Source: a virus. From it: a stretch of DNA of 20,704 bases. The translations under genes were made by a program, and so were the position numbers. The stretch is from positions 1 through 20,704 of IMG/VR virus record IMGVR_UViG_3300048061_000231; one strand, given 5' to 3'. Every line of letters starts with the position of its first letter. Position 1 is the stretch's first letter. The notes beneath the pieces are model-generated. The model saw nothing but the letters and a program-made list of their open reading frames with translations. It was not told the DNA's origin and did no database searches. Positions 5,515-12,050 of the stretch are shown here, piece by piece.

Positions 5515-5728
5515 AATAAAAGAACGCTTGATCGGGTATGAAGGAGGCGATGATAACGACATTAGACCTATTACCCGATTGATTGATGAGATGGTTGACT
5601 ATGAAATGTTAGCTATGACATTACAGGAGGCGCACCAACGCGCAGAGGATAGCGTCAGGGCTTACTACAACACCCTGACAGCCAAAGAGTTTTTAGACCA
5701 ACATAAGAGGGCTTTTAGCCATGAGTAG
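5507..5728 (+). CDS. Unknown helical protein (73 aa)
   Basis: The ATG at 5507 follows GGAGG (5493-5497) by 9 nt, a near-ideal signal, and is preferred to an in-frame ATG at 5474 deep in the previous gene. The protein is helical and charged (RLIDEMVDYEMLAMTLQEAH, then RAEDSVRAYYNTLTAKEFLD) and may form a small helical bundle. No catalytic motif is visible. It overlaps both neighbours by 8 bp. Confidence 0.65.
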   Translation: MSRIKERLIGYEGGDDNDIRPITRLIDEMVDYEMLAMTLQEAHQRAEDSVRAYYNTLTAKEFLDQHKRAFSHE

Positions 5729-5921
5729 ATGCAAAGCGTGTGACGTTATAATGAATGAGTTTGAGATGAGAAGGATTGACAGAGCGACAGGGGAATACTC
5801 AGAGTTATGCTCAGATTGCCTGTCAGCATCCAATGAGGCAACACTGGACAGCCCTATGCACACGATTCTTGATGATGTTGTCAATCCCTTTGAATTCCTA
5901 GCGGACATGGAGGAGCAATAG
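5721..5921 (+). CDS. Small zinc-finger protein (66 aa)
   Basis: Two CxxC pairs, CKAC (C4, C7) and CSDC (C30, C33), separated by 22 residues, form a likely four-cysteine zinc ribbon. An acidic C-terminal half ends EFLADMEEQ. Small phage zinc ribbons of this kind bind nucleic acid or host proteins; the exact target is unknown. It is the last gene before the roughly 200-bp control region of the replication module, so a regulatory role is plausible. It starts 8 bp inside the previous gene. Confidence 0.7.
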   Translation: MSRCKACDVIMNEFEMRRIDRATGEYSELCSDCLSASNEATLDSPMHTILDDVVNPFEFLADMEEQ

Positions 5922-5943
5922 TAGTATTGATTTGATGAATAAT

Positions 5944-5975
5944 GGGTATAACTTTGAATGATTAAGGTTATGCCC
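5944..5975. promoter_or_regulatory. Long inverted repeat upstream of the replication-module promoter
   Basis: GGGTATAACTTT (5944-5955) pairs with AAGGTTATGCCC (5964-5975) in a 12-bp stem with two G-U pairs and an 8-nt loop. It covers roughly the -35 area of the extended -10 promoter at 5983-5991. It lacks a T tract, so it may be an operator rather than a terminator. Confidence 0.4.
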
Positions 5976-5982
5976 TAATTCA

Positions 5983-5991
5983 TGTTATACT
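5983..5991 (+). promoter_or_regulatory. Extended -10 promoter for the replication module
   Basis: TGTTATACT combines TATACT (5986-5991, 5/6) with the TG of an extended -10; no good -35 is present. The 18-bp context TGTTATACTATACTTATG recurs with one mismatch at 10176-10193. It is followed by an almost pure A/T stretch (5997-6040), then palindrome copy 3 and SSB. Confidence 0.45.
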
Positions 5992-6055
5992 ATACTTATG
6001 TATTAAAGGAAAATATTTAATATATAATTATAGTATTAACCAAACGATTCTTAAG

Positions 6056-6071
6056 TTATAACAAGTTACAA
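6056..6071. repeat. 16-bp palindromic element, copy 3
   Basis: TTATAACAAGTTACAA, identical to copy 1, 50 bp before the SSB start and about 60 nt downstream of the predicted transcription start. It lies in the leader of the replication operon. Confidence 0.7.
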
Positions 6072-6121
6072 AAGTTATACATAAGGGTCATTCACTAAGC
6101 TAGAAAAAAGAGGTAGTAACT

Positions 6122-6487
6122 ATGGCAGTATTAGAAGGTCTATTAGCATTTGAAAACTTGGAAGAGCATGAGATGTATCAGGGTCAATCAACAGGTAAGT
6201 TCTCTGTTGTCCTAACCTTGGACGATTCAACTGCTGACGAGTTGGAAGGCAAAGGCGTTAAGTTGCGTGAGTATGAAGGCGCAAAGCAACGGAAGTTCTC
6301 AACTAAGTACAGTGTCCCTGTGCTTGATGCAGAAGGAGGTTCATTCAAGGGACGTATTGGCAGAGGGTCTAAGGTTCGTGTCCTGTATGCAGAGGGACAG
6401 CCTCACCCTGTACATGGTACTTCAGTCTATCTCAACAAGATCAAGGTCTTAGAGCAAGCTGAAGATACTGGTGGAGAGGACTTCTAA
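6122..6487 (+). CDS. Single-stranded DNA-binding protein, T7 gp2.5-like
   Basis: A 121-aa protein of the size and character of compact OB-fold SSBs of T7-like phages. It coats ssDNA at the fork and contacts polymerase and helicase. The body is strand-rich with basic and aromatic patches (GKFSVVLTL, GRIGRGSKVRVLYAE). The C-terminus is acidic and ends in phenylalanine (EDTGGEDF), as in T7 gp2.5, where this tail binds the polymerase and primase-helicase. It is about half the length of T7 gp2.5 (232 aa), so the domain is minimal. AGAGG lies 8 nt before the ATG. The stop is directly followed by the primase-helicase ATG, placing both in one operon. Confidence 0.8.
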   Translation: MAVLEGLLAFENLEEHEMYQGQSTGKFSVVLTLDDSTADELEGKGVKLREYEGAKQRKFSTKYSVPVLDAEGGSFKGRIGRGSKVRVLYAEGQPHPVHGTSVYLNKIKVLEQAEDTGGEDF

Positions 6488-8107
6488 ATGACATCCTCGT
6501 TTGTCCGACATGAGCCATGCCCCAAGTGTGGCTCAAAGGATAACTTGGCGAGGTACTCCGATGGTCACGCCACCTGTTTTTCAGGTGGTTGTGACTACTA
6601 CGAGAAAGGTAACGGTCAGGTTATAGAACAAGCAACACAAAGAAAAGCGAGGCATTTGGAAATGACAGGAACAGTAGCGGCAATCCCTGACAGGAGAATA
6701 AGCCAAGAGGTGGCTAAGAAGTACGGAGTCACCGTTGAGTTTGCCCCTGATGGGAAGGTCAGTAAACATCACTACCCATACCACGACAAGGACTCAGGTG
6801 CAGTGTTAGGCACTAAGGTACGCATTGTGGACAACAAGAACTTTTATGCTACAGGAGAATTTAATAATGTTGGGTTGTTCGGTCAACAGGCTTTCAAGGG
6901 TGGCGGTAAGTACATTACGGTCACAGAGGGCGAGGCAGACGCACTTGCAGTTCACGAAATGTTTGACGGAAAGTGGCCTGTTGTCTCCATTAGAAGTGGC
7001 TCAAGCGGAGCATCAAAAGACATTAAAGAAAACCTTGAGTGGTTAGAGTCCTTTGAAAACGTAGTCATTTGTTTTGATGCAGATAAAGCAGGACAGTTGG
7101 CGGCTAAGTCTGTCCTTGATTTGTTCACCCCTAACAAGGCAAAGAATGTCGTATTGTCCATGAAGGACGCAGGGGATATGCTCAAGGCTAACAAGGTCAC
7201 AGCCTTTGTTCGTGAGTGGTGGAACGCTAAGTCATATCAGCCTGATGGAATCATTGCAGGTAATGAGACTTGGGATTTAATCATCAAGCAATCCGATGTC
7301 AAGTCCATACCCTATCCTTGGGCTTGTCTGAATGAGTACACCTATGGCTTCCGTCCGCGTGAGTTAGTCACAATCACTAGTGGTAGCGGCATGGGTAAGT
7401 CTCAGATGGTACGTGAGTTAGAACATTACTTGCTAGGTGCTACGGAGGACAACATAGGCATCCTAGCGTTGGAAGAGGACATACCTAAGACAGCATTAGG
7501 CATCATGTCCATTGAAGCTGAGAAGCAACTACATCTTAACCAGACTATCTCTGAGGAAGAGAAGAAGAGTTATTGGGATAAGACGTTAGGCTCTGGGCGC
7601 ATCTATATGTTTGATCACTGGGGTTCTACTAATGAGGACAACCTACTTGGGCGCATACGTTATATGGCTAAAGGGTTGGACTGTAAGTGGATTATCCTTG
7701 ATCACCTTAGCATTGTGGTTAGCGATCAGGACAATGGGGACGAGCGTAAAGCCATCGACAGCATTATGACTAACCTTAGAAAGCTAGTTCAGGAGACAGG
7801 TGTAGGGCTATTCCTAGTATCACACTTGCGTAGACCTAGCGGCTCAAAGGCGCATGAAGATGGCGGTAAGATTAGTTTGGGAGAACTACGTGGTTCAGCG
7901 GCTATTGCACAGCTAAGTGATATGGTCATTGGACTTGAACGAGATCAGCAACACGCTGACCCTGAGACACGTAACACCACAACAGTTCGTGTACTCAAGA
8001 ACAGATTTGTTGGACTCACTGGTGCGGCTTGTTACCTTTACTATGATAAAGAGACAGGTCGGATGATTGAAACTAGTTGCCCTATGGGTGAAGAATCGGA
8101 GTTTTAA
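6488..8107 (+). CDS. DNA primase-helicase, T7 gp4-like
   Basis: Bifunctional replicative enzyme (539 aa). An N-terminal zinc-binding primase domain has C11, C14, C30 and C35. The TOPRIM core has VTEGEADA (E148) and VICFDADKAG (D197, D199). The C-terminal DnaB/RecA-type helicase has Walker A GSGMGKS (298-304), Walker B IILDH (402-406), LFLVSH (441-446), GELRGS (465-470) and a likely arginine finger in KNRFVGL. The tail is acidic and ends in F (GEESEF), as in T7 gp4, where it binds polymerase. The ATG follows the SSB stop without a gap, with GGAGAGGA upstream. An internal ATG at codon 59 (6662) has GAGG 9 nt before it and could give a helicase-only form, as in T7. Confidence 0.95.
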   Translation: MTSSFVRHEPCPKCGSKDNLARYSDGHATCFSGGCDYYEKGNGQVIEQATQRKARHLEMTGTVAAIPDRRISQEVAKKYGVTVEFAPDGKVSKHHYPYHDKDSGAVLGTKVRIVDNKNFYATGEFNNVGLFGQQAFKGGGKYITVTEGEADALAVHEMFDGKWPVVSIRSGSSGASKDIKENLEWLESFENVVICFDADKAGQLAAKSVLDLFTPNKAKNVVLSMKDAGDMLKANKVTAFVREWWNAKSYQPDGIIAGNETWDLIIKQSDVKSIPYPWACLNEYTYGFRPRELVTITSGSGMGKSQMVRELEHYLLGATEDNIGILALEEDIPKTALGIMSIEAEKQLHLNQTISEEEKKSYWDKTLGSGRIYMFDHWGSTNEDNLLGRIRYMAKGLDCKWIILDHLSIVVSDQDNGDERKAIDSIMTNLRKLVQETGVGLFLVSHLRRPSGSKAHEDGGKISLGELRGSAAIAQLSDMVIGLERDQQHADPETRNTTTVRVLKNRFVGLTGAACYLYYDKETGRMIETSCPMGEESEF

Positions 8108-8109
8108 TT

Positions 8110-9840
8110 ATGAAACAGTTTGTACTTGACATTGAAGCCAACGGCCTTGACCCTGATACAGTATGGTGTATTGTTGTGCGACAGCTAGGACACGATGATT
8201 CCTTAACTTGGTCGGGAGATAGACTACCTGAATTTATAACTTGGTTACAACTGCAGGACGAGTGCGAACTAATTGGTCACAACCTTATAGGATATGATAT
8301 ACCTGTACTGGAAAAACTACTAGCGGTAGACTTTAGCAAGTGTAAAATAACTGACACACTGGTAATGTCCCGACTAGCTAATCCGTCAAGAGAGGGTGGT
8401 CATTCCTTAGATAACTGGGGTTCTATACTTAATTGCCCCAAAGGAGATCATAATGTTTGGGATGTTTTTTCGTATGATATGTTGGAGTATTGCATACAGG
8501 ACGTTAGAGTTAATGCGTTGGTGTACCAGAGATTACTTTCTGAGCTTAGAGGCTTTGAGTCTGAAAGTATTGATCTTGAGCATCAAGTACAAAGCATTGT
8601 TACTCAGCAGATTAAACAGGGGTGGCTCTTAGACCAAGAGAAAGCTTATCATTTACTGGCTACATTAAAGGAGAAAAAGAATGACCTTGAAGATGAAGTG
8701 CATCAGGTTTTCAAACCGTTACCGACATTTGTCAAAGAGATTACGCCCAAGTTTAAGAAGGATGGTACGCAATCGGTTGTTGGACTCAAGTTTCTTGGTG
8801 ATAACTGGGAGGAAGCGGTAGCACCCTTTAGTCGCATAGATTTCCCTGTGTTTAATCTAGGTTCAAGACAGCAGATAGGCAGACACCTACAGTATTATGG
8901 GTGGAAGCCTAAGCAATTCACTGAGACAGGACAGGCCATCGTTGATGAGGCAGTGCTAGGTACAGTGAAGGGCATACCACAGGCCGCTTTGATAGCTGAG
9001 TATCTTATGATACAGAAGCGTGTGGCTCAGGTACAGAGTTGGTTAGAGGCTGTTAAAGAGGACGGTAGAGTACATGGTTACGTTAATCCTAACGGAGCAG
9101 TGACAGGACGTATGACTCATTCCAGTCCTAACATGGGACAAGTACCTGCGGTTTACTCACCGTATGGTAAGGAGTGCAGGGACGTATGGACAGTACCAGA
9201 AGGTTACAAACTTGTAGGTATGGACGCAAGCGGTCTTGAGTTACGGATGCTTGCACATTACATGAATGACGAGGGCTATACAAATGAAATTCTCACAGGA
9301 GATATTCACACGGCAAATCAGTTGGCTAGCGGCCTTGAAACTAGAGACCAAGCAAAGACTTTCATATACGCTTTCCTTTATGGAGCAGGAGATTCCAAAA
9401 TCGGAAGTATCGTTGGAGGAAGTGCAAAGGATGGTAAACGACTTAAGGAAAAATTCCTTGGAAATACGCCATCTCTTGGAAGACTACGAGAACGAGTTGC
9501 AGTGGCATCTGGAAGAGGCTATGTTCTTGGATTGGATGGGCGAAGGGTCTATGTACGGTCACAACACGCGGCACTGAACACTTTGTTGCAGTCCGCAGGG
9601 GCTATTGTTATGAAGAAAGCCTTGTGCTTGTTGGATGAGTACGCAACTAAATGGAACATTGACTATAACTTTATAGGAAATATACACGATGAAATCCAGA
9701 CAGAGGTTAGAGAAGAGAAATCAGAGGTTTTCGGAGGACTTGCAACCAGTTGTGTCGAAGCCGCAGGAATCTACTACAAGCTCAACTGCCCCCTTGCAGG
9801 AGAGTTTAAAGTTGGAGATAGTTGGGCAGACACCCACTAA
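8110..9840 (+). CDS. Family A DNA polymerase with 3'-5' exonuclease, T7 gp5-like
   Basis: Replicative polymerase of 576 aa. Exonuclease motifs: DIEANGL (D7, E9), GHNLIGYD (D63) and YCIQDVRV (Y127, D131). Polymerase motif A is MDASGLELR (D372), motif B is RDQAKTFIYAFLYG (R412, K416, Y420) and motif C is IHDEIQ (H526, D527, E528). Y420 matches the T7 Tyr526/E. coli Pol I Phe762 position. The stretch between exonuclease motif III and motif A is about 60 residues shorter than in T7 gp5 (704 aa), so a thioredoxin-binding insertion may be missing. It starts 2 bp after the primase-helicase. The 3' end overlaps the T5orf172 gene by 29 bp. Confidence 0.95.
   Translation: MKQFVLDIEANGLDPDTVWCIVVRQLGHDDSLTWSGDRLPEFITWLQLQDECELIGHNLIGYDIPVLEKLLAVDFSKCKITDTLVMSRLANPSREGGHSLDNWGSILNCPKGDHNVWDVFSYDMLEYCIQDVRVNALVYQRLLSELRGFESESIDLEHQVQSIVTQQIKQGWLLDQEKAYHLLATLKEKKNDLEDEVHQVFKPLPTFVKEITPKFKKDGTQSVVGLKFLGDNWEEAVAPFSRIDFPVFNLGSRQQIGRHLQYYGWKPKQFTETGQAIVDEAVLGTVKGIPQAALIAEYLMIQKRVAQVQSWLEAVKEDGRVHGYVNPNGAVTGRMTHSSPNMGQVPAVYSPYGKECRDVWTVPEGYKLVGMDASGLELRMLAHYMNDEGYTNEILTGDIHTANQLASGLETRDQAKTFIYAFLYGAGDSKIGSIVGGSAKDGKRLKEKFLGNTPSLGRLRERVAVASGRGYVLGLDGRRVYVRSQHAALNTLLQSAGAIVMKKALCLLDEYATKWNIDYNFIGNIHDEIQTEVREEKSEVFGGLATSCVEAAGIYYKLNCPLAGEFKVGDSWADTH
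8234..8250. repeat. Variant palindromic element inside the polymerase gene
   Basis: TTATAAC-TTG-GTTACAA has the same two arms as copies 1-3 but a 3-bp spacer. Its flanks also match copy 2 (AATTTATAACTT before, GTTACAACT after). It lies within the polymerase coding sequence, so it may be chance or a weaker site. Confidence 0.3.
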
Positions 9841-10333
9841 TAAGAACTGTATTTATGAAGATGGACAGTGGTGGTACGTTGGAACTAATGATGGGGGGCG
9901 TAGAAGTGTAGACGCTCACAATAAAAAGAACACTAGCCGTATGTTTGTAAATGGCAAGTACGTCCCTAAGTCTCACCCCCTGTACAAAGCAGGGAGATAC
10001 AAAGGGTTTGAGGAAGCGGCCTTTAGTTCCTTGGAGAACTACAAGGAGAGCGCGGAAGGTGAGGTATACATTATCACCAACAAAGCTTGGGATGGTTGGG
10101 TCAAGGTAGGAATGGCTGTGGACGCGGAAGACAGGTTAAAAAATTATCAAACCTCTTCCCCTTTCAGAGATTATGTGTTATACTATAGTTATGATACTGA
10201 TGATAGACGTAAGGCTGAATCTACAGCCCACTCAAAGTTAGAGCAGTTGTTTGAAAGGAATAACGAGTGGTTCAAATGTACACCACAGGAAGCCAAAGGG
10301 GTTTTAAATGAACAACAACAAGACAACGGATAA
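9812..10333 (+). CDS. T5orf172/GIY-YIG domain protein
   Basis: Putative nuclease of 173 aa. The C-terminal domain (about 83-162) shows the GIY-YIG pattern as VYII (85-88) and VKVG (97-100), followed by R108 in DRLKNYQT and E136 in a KAESTAHSKLE helix, the positions of the catalytic Arg and Glu in this superfamily. The N-terminal part (1-80) is basic/aromatic (YEDGQWWYVGTNDGGR) and may bind DNA. The TTG at 9812 is chosen because AGGAGAG (9798-9804) sits 7 nt upstream; the frame is open further left, inside the polymerase gene, without such a site. It lies between polymerase and exonuclease, where free-standing homing endonucleases are often found. Activity is inferred. Confidence 0.72.
   Translation: MEIVGQTPTNKNCIYEDGQWWYVGTNDGGRRSVDAHNKKNTSRMFVNGKYVPKSHPLYKAGRYKGFEEAAFSSLENYKESAEGEVYIITNKAWDGWVKVGMAVDAEDRLKNYQTSSPFRDYVLYYSYDTDDRRKAESTAHSKLEQLFERNNEWFKCTPQEAKGVLNEQQQDNG
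10176..10193 (+). promoter_or_regulatory. Candidate internal extended -10 promoter
   Basis: TGTTATACTATAGTTATG matches the sequence at 5983-6000 in 17 of 18 positions, including the extended -10 TGTTATACT. It lies inside the T5orf172 gene about 120 bp before the exonuclease start and could add transcription of the distal genes. No -35 is evident. Confidence 0.3.
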
Positions 10334-11195
10334 CTTGGTGCAAGACATCTATGATTTAATGATCAGCAAGGACGCTGATCCATCGGTAGATGTTGAGGCA
10401 GAGATAGATAAGTTTGGTGAGGGTGTTAAGGCTCTTATGCGTACAGAGTTTGGCAGGGAGAAGCGTAAGGATAACCGTAAGCTACGCCTGTCTAACATTG
10501 GGCGCACCGATAAGTACCTATGGAATCATGTCAACGGTACTGAGGGCGAAGACATTCTACCGCACACTTATGTGAAGTTTATGTACGGTCACTTGATTGA
10601 GGAGATGTTGTTATTCCTTACTCGCATGGCAGGACATAGTGTAACTGACGAACAAAAGGTATGTAAAGTTGAAGGAATCGTGGGTCACATGGACTGCAAG
10701 ATTGACGGTGTTGTTACTGATGTCAAGTCAGCAAGCAGTTATGGGTTTAAGAAGTTCAAGGATGGATCGCTTGCCTTTGACGATCCCTTTGGTTATATTG
10801 ATCAGATCAAAGCCTACGCTCACTCAGAAGGAGACAGAAAGTTCGGGTGGTTAGCTATGGACAAAGCCAACGGACACCTGACCTACCTCAAGTACGACTT
10901 GGATGATAAGAATGCTAGAGTTTACGATGCGCTGTCTCAGGATATAGCAGAGAGAGTACGCCATGTAAAAAAGCTAGTAGAGCATCCAGAACCAGAGTTA
11001 CTTTGCTACGAGCCTTTGCCCGATGGCAAGTCAGGAAACTTAAAACTCTCCGTTGGTTGCTCTTACTGTCAGTTCAAAAAACATTGCTACCCAGACTTAA
11101 GAGTATTCAATTATTCCTACGCTCCTAAGTTTCTTTGTAAAGTAGTTAAGGAACCTAACGTACAGGAGATCATACTAGATGAAGAAGGTTTTTAG
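10308..11195 (+). CDS. PD-(D/E)XK exonuclease (RecB/Cas4-like)
   Basis: A 295-aa nuclease in the place where T7 carries its gp6 exonuclease; it probably degrades host DNA or trims recombination intermediates. Seen: GHLIEE (94-99), GHMD (126-129), the catalytic D138-V-K140 within VVTDVKSAS, and the RecB-type QxxxY motif Q166-Y170 in DQIKAY. The C-terminal group C251-C254-C260 (CSYCQFKKHC) resembles the three C-terminal cysteines of the Fe-S clusters of Cas4 and AddB; the fourth ligand is uncertain (C119, C233 or C277). AAGGGG lies 6 nt before the ATG at 10308, which is 26 bp inside the previous gene. It overlaps endonuclease I by 17 bp. Confidence 0.82.
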   Translation: MNNNKTTDNLVQDIYDLMISKDADPSVDVEAEIDKFGEGVKALMRTEFGREKRKDNRKLRLSNIGRTDKYLWNHVNGTEGEDILPHTYVKFMYGHLIEEMLLFLTRMAGHSVTDEQKVCKVEGIVGHMDCKIDGVVTDVKSASSYGFKKFKDGSLAFDDPFGYIDQIKAYAHSEGDRKFGWLAMDKANGHLTYLKYDLDDKNARVYDALSQDIAERVRHVKKLVEHPEPELLCYEPLPDGKSGNLKLSVGCSYCQFKKHCYPDLRVFNYSYAPKFLCKVVKEPNVQEIILDEEGF

Positions 11196-11559
11196 ATCGG
11201 GACTTGAGTCTGCTCTTTACGATGTTCTTAATAAAGAGTTTAAGTATGAGCCTTACAAGCTACCTTACATTATACGTAAGAACTATCTTCCAGACTTTGT
11301 ACATGAAGACAAGAAGATACTGATTGAGGCTAAGGGTTACTTTAGAGTAGGGGACACACAGAAATACACATCCATAAGAGATTCTATCGGAGATTGGGAG
11401 TTAGTATTTGTGTTGTCAGACCCTAACAAGAAAGTAAGGAAGGGCAGTAAATTAACTATGGGGCAGTGGTGTGATAAGGAAGGCTTCTCTCATTTCACTG
11501 TAAAGACAAGCAAAGAGTTACTGAAGTATGTGAGGAATAAAAATGTCACTAACACTTGA
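11179..11559 (+). CDS. Endonuclease I, T7 gp3-like Holliday junction resolvase
   Basis: A 126-aa nuclease that cuts branched DNA and helps break down host DNA. The catalytic set of the T7 enzyme (E20, D55, E65, K67) is matched by E10, D39 in YLPDF, E50 and K52 in LIEAK, with nearly the same spacing. The protein is slightly shorter than T7 endonuclease I (149 aa), mainly at the N-terminus, which in T7 swaps between subunits. AGGAG is 9-10 nt before the ATG inside the exonuclease gene. The stop overlaps the next small gene by 17 bp. Confidence 0.9.
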   Translation: MKKVFRSGLESALYDVLNKEFKYEPYKLPYIIRKNYLPDFVHEDKKILIEAKGYFRVGDTQKYTSIRDSIGDWELVFVLSDPNKKVRKGSKLTMGQWCDKEGFSHFTVKTSKELLKYVRNKNVTNT

Positions 11560-11710
11560 GGAATTAAAGGAAGAAGTAATAAGGGAGTACGATGTTGTTC
11601 TGTTGTGTGAAGTGTTAGACATAACCCCCGAAGATATTTTGGAAGCTTTTGAAGATCGCTTAATTATTAATAGAGATAAATTTACAGAGGATACTGAAGA
11701 TGAGACTTAA
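11543..11710 (+). CDS. Small acidic helical protein (55 aa)
   Basis: Begins MSLTLEELKEEVIREYDVVL, continues with CEVLDITPEDILEAFEDRL, and ends in an acidic tail (TEDTEDET). GAGGA is about 7 nt before the ATG at 11543. It overlaps endonuclease I by 17 bp and DUF3310 by 11 bp. Short proteins of this pattern (an LTLEELKE start and a PEDILEAFEDR motif) are familiar to me from many phage replication regions, but no function is known to me. An adaptor or dimer-forming role is possible. Confidence 0.72.
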   Translation: MSLTLEELKEEVIREYDVVLLCEVLDITPEDILEAFEDRLIINRDKFTEDTEDET

Positions 11711-12050
11711 TGACGCAACTCCTGCTGATTGGGATAGGGTAGCTAAGGAACATCCTGCTATAGAAAAAGTACCCAAGATAGACAAGGCTATGAAAGCTTA
11801 TGTAGACATGGCTGATGAAGAACTTGAGGATTTAGTTAATAAGCCAAAGCATTATAACACTGGCAACATTGAGTGTATTGAAGCTATAGAGGAGTCCATG
11901 TCTTCAGTAGCATTCAAAGGATACCTCAAGGGCAACTGTATGAAGTACCTTTGGAGGTACGACTATAAGGGCAAGCAGGTAGAGGACTTAAATAAAGCTA
12001 AGTGGTACTTAAACAAACTAACCATTATGGTTTCCAAGGAGAATAGTTAA
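11700..12050 (+). CDS. DUF3310 protein, related to T7 gp1.7 nucleotide kinase
   Basis: A 116-aa protein whose C-terminal two-thirds (47-108) carries the DUF3310 pattern: NKPKHYNTGNIECIEAIE, FKGYLKGNCMKYLWRY and KAKWYLNKL. In T7 gp1.7 this domain belongs to a nucleotide kinase acting on dGMP and dTMP. The first 45 residues are acidic/helical and not recognised. It lies directly before the ribonucleotide reductase with a one-base stop/start overlap (TAATG), so a nucleotide-supply role fits. Kinase activity is inferred from the relative only. Confidence 0.85.
   Translation: MRLNDATPADWDRVAKEHPAIEKVPKIDKAMKAYVDMADEELEDLVNKPKHYNTGNIECIEAIEESMSSVAFKGYLKGNCMKYLWRYDYKGKQVEDLNKAKWYLNKLTIMVSKENS

Noticed and set aside
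9266-9577. Plus-strand 103-codon frame inside the polymerase gene
   Set aside because: It overlies polymerase motif B and the finger region and has no translation signal; a shadow of the real gene.
11560-12050. Cobalamin riboswitch upstream of the B12-dependent reductase
   Set aside because: The upstream DNA is packed with overlapping genes and shows no room for a B12-box leader.
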